From CAVPDE01 sp963707125 (GTDB lineage Bacteria > Desulfobacterota > DSM-4660 > Desulfatiglandales > HGW-15): a DNA stretch of 64,000 bases. The stretch spans positions 62,001 to 126,000 of the forward strand of contig CAVPOU010000018.1 of assembly GCA_963707125.1 (NCBI GenBank). Direction: 5' to 3'. Both the position numbers and the translations under genes were made by a program. Positions 57,685-64,000 of the stretch are shown here, piece after piece. Numbering within the stretch: the stretch's first letter is position 1; each line of letters begins with the position of its first letter. The notes beneath the pieces are model-generated. The model did no database searches and had not been told where the DNA came from. It saw only the letters and a list, made by a program, of their open reading frames with translations.

Positions 57685-58047
57685 GTGGACGGAATCCGGG
57701 TGGCGTCGGATTTCACCCAAGTCCCTTGGGTCAAGGACCAGTTTGCCTGCAAACTCGCCATAGACGCCTATCCCGGGACGCTCAACCTGGAGATCACGGA
57801 ACCCGATGATCTTCAGGCATTCGAGTCCCTCAAGGCGCAAGAGGGAGTTGAGATCACCCCGGAGCAGGCTTCCTTTTGCAGCGCCAGGTGCTATCCTGTT
57901 CTGATCGCCGGCAAAGTGAAAGGGGCGATCGTTTTTCCCTGTGTGACGGATTATCCCAAAAACAAGATGGAGCTCATTGCCCCTGTCCACGTGCGAAAGA
58001 CCCTTTCCCTCAACGCCGGCGATATCCTGGAAGTGGAAATCCTCTGA
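57685..58047 (+). CDS. ribK: Archaeal-type (CTP-dependent) riboflavin kinase-like protein, RibK/DUF120
   Basis: Protein of ~120 residues matching the RibK fold: YPGTLNLEI near residue 30, VKGAIVFPCVTDYPKNKMELIAP and VRKTLSLNAGDILEVEIL at the end. RibK makes FMN from riboflavin with CTP in archaea. Its position right after ubiX suggests local FMN supply for prenylated FMN. The glycine-rich CTP loop of RibK (GLGEG) is not conserved; the same place reads GIRVASDF, so its nucleotide may differ. GTG 57685 gives the listed start, but the fold needs the codons IKIHGKI just before it, so a rare ATT at 57664, after AAAGGAA and overlapping the ubiX stop, may be the true start. Confidence 0.75.
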   Translation: MDGIRVASDFTQVPWVKDQFACKLAIDAYPGTLNLEITEPDDLQAFESLKAQEGVEITPEQASFCSARCYPVLIAGKVKGAIVFPCVTDYPKNKMELIAPVHVRKTLSLNAGDILEVEIL

Positions 58048-59030
58048 TGACAAAAAAGACTCCTGTTTTGTTGATCCTCCTTTTGTGCTTGCTGATCACC
58101 CCCTCCCCCACCCTGGCTCAGAAGAAAAAAAACTTCGATGCATGGCTTGCGGATTTTCGAACTGAGGCGGCCGCCAAGGGTATCTCTCAGGCAACCATCC
58201 AGTCGGCTCTGTCAAGGGTTCAGTATCTTCCCAAGGTCATCGAGCTCCAGAAGAATCAGCCGGAATTCAAGTTCACCGTGGAAGAGTATTTGATTCGGGT
58301 CGCGTCGGAGAGCAGGGCTTTGCGCGGACGGGAGGTCCTTGCCAAACACCAGTCATTGCTCAATAGGATCTCTGAGCGTTATGGCGTACCGCCTCAGTAT
58401 CTCGTTGCCCTCTGGGGGATTGAAACCGACTTCGGAAGGCTTACCGGCGGGTTCCCTGTGATTGATGCGGTGGCCACGCTCGCCTATGGCGGCTCCCGAA
58501 GCGACTTCTTCAGGAGCGAGTTGCTCTACGCCCTTCGCATCGTTGACCGAGGCCATATCTCCCATGACAAGATGGTTGGGTCATGGGCCGGTGCAACAGG
58601 ACAGCTCCAGTTCATGCCCTCCACTTTCTACAGCTACGCGGTCGATTACAACGGGGACGGTCGCATGGATATCTGGAACAACCTGGAAGATATTTTTGCC
58701 TCAGCGGCAAATTACCTGTCCCGGTCAGGATGGGTGCGAGATCAGCCCTGGGGCTGGGAAGTTAACCTGCCAAAGGATTTCGACCGGACCCTGGTGGGCC
58801 TGGACAACCGAAAATCTCTTGAGGAGTGGGAAAAATTGGGAGTGAGTCATCTGCGAGGCGAAAATTTGAAGAACAGCTCCGCTTGGCTCGCTTCGGTGGT
58901 GGCACCGGACGGCCAGAGGGGCCGGGCCTTTATGGCCATGGAGAACTACAGAGTCATCTATCGGTGGAACCGCTCACACCACTTCGTGGTCGCTGTCGGA
59001 GTGCTTGCCGACCGTATCGCCGCCCAGTAA
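58047..59030 (+). CDS. Lytic murein transglycosylase, MltB family
   Basis: Protein of 327 residues with a Sec signal peptide (LLILLLCLLITPSPTLAQ). The catalytic Glu lies in ALWGIETDFGRLTGGFPV, followed by AGATGQLQFMPSTFYSYAVDYNGDG, both typical of MltB/SLT_2 enzymes that cut peptidoglycan with 1,6-anhydro ends. No lipobox is present, so it is probably soluble in the periplasm. ATG 58047 overlaps the stop of the riboflavin-kinase gene by one base (TGATG), so it is transcribed with the phenol cluster although its function looks unrelated. Confidence 0.87.
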   Translation: MTKKTPVLLILLLCLLITPSPTLAQKKKNFDAWLADFRTEAAAKGISQATIQSALSRVQYLPKVIELQKNQPEFKFTVEEYLIRVASESRALRGREVLAKHQSLLNRISERYGVPPQYLVALWGIETDFGRLTGGFPVIDAVATLAYGGSRSDFFRSELLYALRIVDRGHISHDKMVGSWAGATGQLQFMPSTFYSYAVDYNGDGRMDIWNNLEDIFASAANYLSRSGWVRDQPWGWEVNLPKDFDRTLVGLDNRKSLEEWEKLGVSHLRGENLKNSSAWLASVVAPDGQRGRAFMAMENYRVIYRWNRSHHFVVAVGVLADRIAAQ

Positions 59031-59032
59031 AC

Positions 59033-59232
59033 ACTCACCGCAGAGACACGAAGAACACAAAGAGAGATTTTTGTTTCTCTGGTTCAAGAGCGGGACAATC
59101 AGAAATACTCCGCTCAAAAAAACCAACAGATTAGAAAGGGGATTTTACTGGAGGGTATTTTCGCCTATCCCGCTTAAGAAAGCGGGATATGCGAAAACTT
59201 CTCTCTGTGTCCTTTGCGCCTCTGCGGTGAAC
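59033..59232. repeat. Inverted-repeat element, family R6, copy 2
   Basis: A ~200-bp stretch bounded by CTCACCGCAGAGACACGAAG and TTTGCGCCTCTGCGGTGAAC, related to 39205-39425. Between them are imperfect repeats with AGCGGGACA and CCCGCTTAAGAAAGCGGG. No gene. Confidence 0.7.
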
Positions 59233-59745
59233 CTACTTCTTGTCCCTGGCTCTGATGCTCTCCCTGAAGGTGTTCCAGAAGTCCTTGTCCGTGTCCCTCC
59301 AGGCACCGCCCCACCTCTTCTCAAAATAGGAGGTCGGCAGCCGGTCTTGCCAGGCACCCCAGGGGTTCTTGCCGGTCGCCTTGGCGACGAGAACGTCATT
59401 GAGAAATTCCCCAATTCTTGAAATCTCTTCCTTGGGAAGGTAGGCGGCTGCCCCCTCCCTGATGGATTTGACCAGGTTGGGCGGGTTAAAAGCGTGAGCG
59501 GTCAGCATCACCGCAGGTATCTTCTTCTGGTTGCAGATCCTCAGCAACCCATAGCCGTCCACGCCCATGATGTCCAGGACTGCAAGGTCAAAATACTGAG
59601 TCTCCAGCAGCGCCTTGGCATCCTCGAAGTTGGCCGCGGTCACGACTCTGCACATCCTCAGAGTTTCCTGCATGATTTCCAGAATGTCCGGTTCATCGTC
59701 GACAACAAGGATCTTCTTATCCTGCAATAGACTGGTGTCTGCCAT
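59233..59745 (-). CDS. Orphan response regulator with conserved C-terminal tail, second copy
   Basis: A receiver-domain protein of 170 residues similar to the one at 6482-6970. VVDDEPD, LAVLDIMGVDGYG, MLTAHAF and LPKEE give the acidic pair, phospho-Asp, Thr and Lys. The tail again reads GAWQDRLPTSYFEKRWGGAW and DKDFWNTF. No output domain and no kinase gene nearby. GAGGAGG lies 5 nt before the ATG. Two copies in 53 kb suggest a lineage-specific family with a common partner. Confidence 0.85.
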   Translation of the reverse strand: MADTSLLQDKKILVVDDEPDILEIMQETLRMCRVVTAANFEDAKALLETQYFDLAVLDIMGVDGYGLLRICNQKKIPAVMLTAHAFNPPNLVKSIREGAAAYLPKEEISRIGEFLNDVLVAKATGKNPWGAWQDRLPTSYFEKRWGGAWRDTDKDFWNTFRESIRARDKK

Positions 59746-60119
59746 GGCGGAGCCTCCTCTTCGTTAAAGAATCGATCGGATTCAGGTTGGTTGTCTTGGT
59801 AATGTTACTTTTTCTTTTTAGCAGATTTAAATGCCCGCAGTCAAATAGTAACTAGCACATGTTTGCCTTGACTTGCCTCTCTTTTTGGATATCCTCGACC
59901 AGAGTAATTGGTAGGGTGCAAAAAAAGACCCTGTTCGCAGGTTGCTCAAAACCGCTCAGATACAAGGCGACCGAGATCCTGCCCGCGGCAGGCAGGCCGA
60001 GGAGTGAGACGTACAGTCCAGTACGTCGCAATGACGAGGGATGAGGGCAACGCAGTAGATAGGCGTTTTTGAGCAACCTGCTGCCCCTCACATGCTCCCT
60101 TTTTAAAGGAGGTCCCAGA
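59746..60119. other. Intergenic region with AT-rich part and R2 repeat
   Basis: An AT-rich segment (59790-59870) upstream of the response-regulator gene may hold its promoter; no clean -35/-10 pair is seen. The rest is the R2 repeat and the Shine-Dalgarno (AAAGGAGG) of the penicillin acylase gene. Confidence 0.55.
59938..60082. repeat. Dispersed repeat, family R2, full copy
   Basis: A 145-bp element with matching inverted ends (GCAGGTTGCTCAAAA at the left; TTTTTGAGCAACCTGC at the right). Inside are CCTGCCCGCGGCAGGCAGG and a small ACGTACAGTCCAGTACGT palindrome. Related copies are at 40706-40853 and 55524-55597. Confidence 0.82.
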
Positions 60120-62517
60120 ATGAACTCACGCACAAAGCCCCTCTTCCTCGCTCTCATCCTCCTCGGCCTCGGCTTTAGCGCCTGTTCTTTCCTGAACTCT
60201 TTTCAGTCGGAAGGGACCCTGATCCTGCCCGGGTTAAAGGCACCGGTGACGGTCCATCGAGATGAGAAGGGAATGGCCTATATCTATGCTCAGGACATGC
60301 ACGATGCCGTCATGGCACAGGGCTTTGTGACCGCCCAGGACAGGCTGTTCCAGATGGAGCTCACCCGGCTCGTTGCTACAGGAAGGATCTGTGAAATGGC
60401 CGGAGAGGAAGCCCGGCCCCTGGCCATCCGGATGAAGACCATCGGCTTTCTGAGGAATGCCAAGAAACATGCAGCGTTGCTCGAACCGGAGACCAGGGCT
60501 TTCTTTCAGAGATATATCGATGGTGTGAACGCCTTCATCCAGCTCCGGCCAAAAGAACACCACCTTGAATTCAAGCTGGCCGGCATCAAGCCCACACCGT
60601 GGGCCATCGAGGATTCCCTCGCCGTGTTCTACCTCATGAGCTGGGATTCGGCGGCAAACCTGGAAACGGAGATCATCGCCCAGATGCTGGTGGAGAAGCT
60701 GGGACCTGAAAAGGTCAAAGAGATCTTTCCCCTGAACCTGAATCCGGATGAAACTCCCGGATTGCAACTCCGCACCACCGCCCCTGCATGGATTCCTCTC
60801 GACCTTGAAAAAGATCAGTCGCTTTTGGCCTATATGAAAGATCGCTCTCTCGGAGTGGGCAGCAACAACTGGGTCGTGGGCTCCAGCCTCTCAGCCGGAG
60901 CAAGACCAATCGTGGCTAATGACCCGCATCTGGATGCCCGAATTCTGCCCGGGCCATGGTATACCCGGTTGGTCTCATCACTCCACAGTTCAGAGCTGTT
61001 GGCGTAAACCTCGCGGGCCTTCCAGGGATAGCAGTGGGAAGGACGGGCTATGTAGCTTTTGGTTTTACCAATTCCTACGGAGACACGCAGGATCTCTATG
61101 TGGAGACCGTAGACCCCAATAACCCGGATCGGTATATGGAGGGAGACAAGTCTCTGCCCTTCTCAGTGGTGGACGAGAGCATATCCATAAAAGACAAGAA
61201 CGCCCCGCAGGGGTACAGGGAAGAAAAGCTGAAGATCAGGCTCACGGCAAGAGGGCCTGTGATTTCCGGGGTCTTACGCAACCTTAAGACCGAGAGGGTC
61301 CTGACCCTCAGATTTGCACCTTTTGAAAGCATGGACCCGTGCATCGGACTTCGTCTGCTCCTCACCGCAAAATCCATCGAAGAGGCCCGCCGTGCTGCGG
61401 AACATCTGAACATTATCGGCTTCAATATGGTGCTTGGGGACAGCAGAGGGGAACATCGGATGGCATGTTTCAGGAAAGCTTCCTATTCGTTCCAAAGGCG
61501 ATGGGACGATTCCTTTCGTCGTGACGGACAGCGAAGACAACTGGGCCGGCTACATCCCTTTTGACGAAATGCCTCATTCTTTGAATCCCGAAAGAGGCTG
61601 GGTGGGCACATGCAATCACAAAACCATCACCAAAGATTACCCCTACTATTACTCCTCTCATCTCTCGCCCTCCTATCGCTATGAAAGGCTCAAAGAGCTT
61701 CTTGACGCTCCCAATCCCAAGACCGCTGAGAATCACTGGCAATACCAAAGGGACACGGTGAATCTCATGGCCAAGAGGATTGCGCCCTTAATGGCTAAGG
61801 CTCTTGTGGCCCACGAAGAGACAAAGGCAATGGGAGAAATCCTTTCCCGCTGGGATTTCAGGGATGATCCTGACAAGGCGGCACCTGCCATTTTTCAATC
61901 AGTGTATCGGCATTTTGCATTCCTTGTTTTTCAGGATGAATTGGAGGACGACTTAGCGAAAACCATGTTGGACAACTGGTACTTCTGGGAGGAGAGGCTT
62001 CAGGTCATGGTTCTCGAAGGCACCTCTCCCTGGTTTGACAACGTGAAGACGGAGAAGGTCAAGGAAACGAGAGACGAGCTCTTCTACCAGGCCGGCTTGA
62101 AAGCAGCTCAGGATACTGGGTTCATCGCTTGGAAAGGATCCTCAACAGTGGCTCTGGGGAAAAATCCACCAGATGGAATTCGTGAGCCCTATCAGGCGAA
62201 AGGGTTTTGGAAAGGGACTGGTAGGCGGCGGTTCTCACCCGGCAGCCGGCTCCTGCGAGACTCTTTACCGTGGGGTTTACACCTTCAGTGAACCCTTTGG
62301 CGTGACTGTCTCGGCAGCTCTCAGAATGGTGGCTGATCTGAGCGACGAGGACAAGATTCTCGCTGTTCTGCCCGGTGGTGTTTGCGGCCGTCTCTTCCAC
62401 CCCCACACCAAGGACCAAATCGAAGCGTTCATGAACGGTGAGAAGCTGTATTGGTGGTTCAGCGACAAAGCCATTAAGGACCACAGCCGAACGGTTCTCA
62501 ATCTGACCGCCAGGTAG
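60120..62517 (+). pseudogene. Penicillin acylase-family N-terminal-nucleophile hydrolase, three frameshifts
   Basis: The pieces join into a ~795-residue penicillin amidase-type protein. Piece 1 (60120 on) has a signal peptide ending near ACSF, GFVTAQDRLFQMELTR and the nucleophile region VGSNNWVVG. Frame changes occur at ~60960 (GGTATACC where GGTACC is expected), at ~61446 (an extra A in ACAGCAGAGG) and at ~62145. The other pieces carry AVGRTGYVAFGFTNSYGDTQD, DNWAGYIPFDEMPHSLNPE and a normal C-terminus (PAAGSCETLYRGVY...). Such enzymes cleave amides such as penicillins or acyl-homoserine lactones. Three independent shifts indicate a decayed gene, unless the assembly is poor here. AAAGGAGG precedes the ATG. 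Confidence 0.82.
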
Positions 62518-62888
62518 AACCCCAAAGCGCATGGAGCTAAGAGTTAAGAGTGAAGGCAATTCCAAGCGCTCTTTGTGTTTGTGCTTTGCTCTTTGCTATA
62601 CCTCTTTGACTTCTGTGCAGGACATCCTGGCAACCCTCTCTGCTTTTTTTCTTCATCCTGACCTTCATAAACAGCCCCTAATTGAAAAATTTTCTTGACA
62701 GTTAGTATAATATTGTAATATTACCTAATCGGCTCTGAGATATCCGCCTGTCGCCGGACAGCCTGGCCTTTGACGGATTCAGGCTCCCGGTCATCGCCCT
62801 CGGCGGGCTGCCCCGGCAGGCGGTTCTATAACGTTCCCTCTATCCAACGACATGAAATCAAAATAGCCACCGAAAAGGAGGTTCACTC
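62518..62888. other. Intergenic region upstream of the transaldolase gene
   Basis: About 370 nt with no gene. A TTGACA at 62695-62700 with TATTAC at 62719-62724 (18-nt spacer) is a possible promoter. A TATAAT lies nearer but at an impossible spacing. AAAAGGAGG ends ~6 nt before the transaldolase ATG. Confidence 0.5.
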
Positions 62889-64000
62889 ATGGCAAGTATA
62901 AGCGTCATAGAAAAACTCTGGAAAGTCAATCCTGATGCGGAGATCTGGTGGGATTCGTCTCCCCTCATTTTTGATAACTGGCGGTCCAAGATGATCCATC
63001 AGGCTTCAGACAAAAAGCAGATGACCGAGTGGATGGATCGTCTATACCACAAGAACAACAAACCCGAGGAGAATATCTTTCGAGGGGTCACCACCAATCC
63101 TCCTCTCTCCTACGCCGCCATCAAAGACAACCCTGAGTATTGGGCCAAGTGGGTTGACGAGCGGATCAAGAAAGACCGGTGCACCGACTCGGAGGTTGTC
63201 TTTTGGGATACGTACAAAGAGATCGTGAAAAGAGGGGCTGAAACCTACCGCCCCATTTTCGAGGGAAGCCGGTACAAGTTCGGATACATTTCAGGGCAGG
63301 TGGATCCCCGGGTACGCGATGACGTGGACAAGATGTTTAGCCAGGGTCTTGAACTGCATTCGATTGCGCCCAATGTCATGATCAAGGTGCCGGGCACTGC
63401 AGAGGGTTATGAGGTCATCAAGCGGCTCACCGCAAAAGGCATCCCCACCAACAATACACTGTCTTTCATCATCTCCCAGTTCAAGGCGTGCATGAAAGCG
63501 GTGACCGATGGGCTCAAGGAGGCCAAAGCCAAAGGCGTGGACCTGACCCGGTGGCGTTCCGTGATCACGGCCATGAGTGCTCGTTTCGGGACTCTGGGGG
63601 ATTTGCAGAAGGACGCGCAGAAGCGCAACATCGCCGTTTCCGAAACGGATGAACGCTGGGCCGAGATTGCGGTGTTCAAGAAGGCTTGCCGTCTTGTCGA
63701 AGAGAACAAGGACTACCGGGGAAAGATGCTTCTCTGCTCCATGAGGATGAGCCCGATCATCAACGGGGACGTGCGCTCCTGGCACGTGGAGAAAGTGGCC
63801 GGTGCCAATATCGTTTACACGTGCCCGCCTCCTTATATTGAGGGCCTGATCTTCAAAGGAAACCATCTGGAATTCAGCAACCAGATCTGGGACCCTGCGC
63901 CCAAAGACGTGATGGACAAGCTCATGAGAATTCCTTACTTCGAAAGAGGGTACGCGGAAGACGGGTACACGGCTCAGGAGTTCAACAGCCACCCTGCCCT
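62889..64000 (+). CDS. Transaldolase-family protein, C-terminus cut by window edge
   Basis: An open frame of at least 370 codons from ATG 62889 to the window end. GVTTNPPLSY near residue 65 and the Schiff-base Lys in NVMIKVPGTAEGYEV near residue 165 are transaldolase marks, followed by GIPTNNTLSFIISQF. Insertions make it longer than the ~220-320 residues of ordinary transaldolases, so it belongs to a large divergent branch. It should move three-carbon units between sugar phosphates or act as a related aldolase. The gene is well translated (AAAAGGAGG) and appears intact as far as seen. Confidence 0.8.
   Translation, partial: MASISVIEKLWKVNPDAEIWWDSSPLIFDNWRSKMIHQASDKKQMTEWMDRLYHKNNKPEENIFRGVTTNPPLSYAAIKDNPEYWAKWVDERIKKDRCTDSEVVFWDTYKEIVKRGAETYRPIFEGSRYKFGYISGQVDPRVRDDVDKMFSQGLELHSIAPNVMIKVPGTAEGYEVIKRLTAKGIPTNNTLSFIISQFKACMKAVTDGLKEAKAKGVDLTRWRSVITAMSARFGTLGDLQKDAQKRNIAVSETDERWAEIAVFKKACRLVEENKDYRGKMLLCSMRMSPIINGDVRSWHVEKVAGANIVYTCPPPYIEGLIFKGNHLEFSNQIWDPAPKDVMDKLMRIPYFERGYAEDGYTAQEFNSHPA

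Noticed and set aside
62695..62712. TTGACA followed closely by TATAAT as the transaldolase promoter
   Set aside because: Only 5 nt separate the two boxes, far from the 16-19 nt needed; a TATTAC at 18 nt is the only usable partner.

Overview
The window reads as chromosome of an anaerobic, aromatic-compound-degrading bacterium of the Desulfobacterota (old Deltaproteobacteria), probably a sulfate reducer or a syntroph. This is inferred from gene content: phenylphosphate synthase and carboxylase genes, a Flox/Hdr electron-bifurcation set, ETF with a membrane Fe-S ETF:menaquinone oxidoreductase, a tungsten-type aldehyde:ferredoxin oxidoreductase, and many dispersed palindromic repeats. No rRNA, tRNA or CRISPR array was seen.

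Layout. (1) 1-5097, minus: branched-chain-type ABC transporter genes (livH cut by the window edge, livK), a flavoprotein, an MmgE/PrpD protein and an EthD-like protein, behind one clear sigma-70-like promoter. (2) 5458-16271: housekeeping and accessory genes (trmJ, an orphan response regulator, nudC, a PLP decarboxylase, a lipoprotein, a Tm-1-like protein, an HD protein, a molybdopterin oxidoreductase coupled to a DUF89 protein, and a divergent second DUF89 protein). (3) 16530-19960: an AT-rich secreted hydrolase and an IS4-family element with a frameshifted transposase, lying between two 160-bp direct repeats. (4) 20332-41617, minus: a large redox block made of a phytoene-desaturase-like flavoprotein, EtfB, EtfA, an ETF:quinone oxidoreductase, a duplicated alpha/beta-barrel protein, a two-subunit dikinase resembling phenylphosphate synthase, a tungsten AOR fused to a ferredoxin, FloxA-D, a double HdrA, an HdrD-like protein and an SDR. 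(5) 41959-45292: two LysR regulators and a second Tm-1-like protein. (6) 45862-58047, plus: the phenol-carboxylation block ppsA, ppsB, a membrane protein, a UbiD protein, two KdsC-like HAD proteins, a second UbiD protein, ppcC, a third UbiD protein, ubiX and an archaeal-type riboflavin kinase. (7) 58047-64000: a lytic transglycosylase, a second orphan response regulator, a broken penicillin acylase gene and a transaldolase cut by the right edge.

How it fits together. Block 6 should convert phenol to phenylphosphate and then to 4-hydroxybenzoate, with UbiX and the riboflavin kinase supplying prenylated-FMN cofactor. Block 4 pairs a second phosphotransferase of the same type with an NADH-linked electron-bifurcating complex and a tungsten enzyme. 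Its substrate is unknown, and it is the strongest candidate for an undescribed system here. A LysR-type box (ATAAG-N5-CTTAT) lies in front of the LysR gene at 41959 and, with identical geometry, in front of the first UbiD gene; a one-mismatch version lies in front of ppsA. This suggests one regulon joining the blocks.

All functions come from reading the sequence without database searches. Start sites were adjusted from Shine-Dalgarno sequences and family lengths, as stated in each entry.
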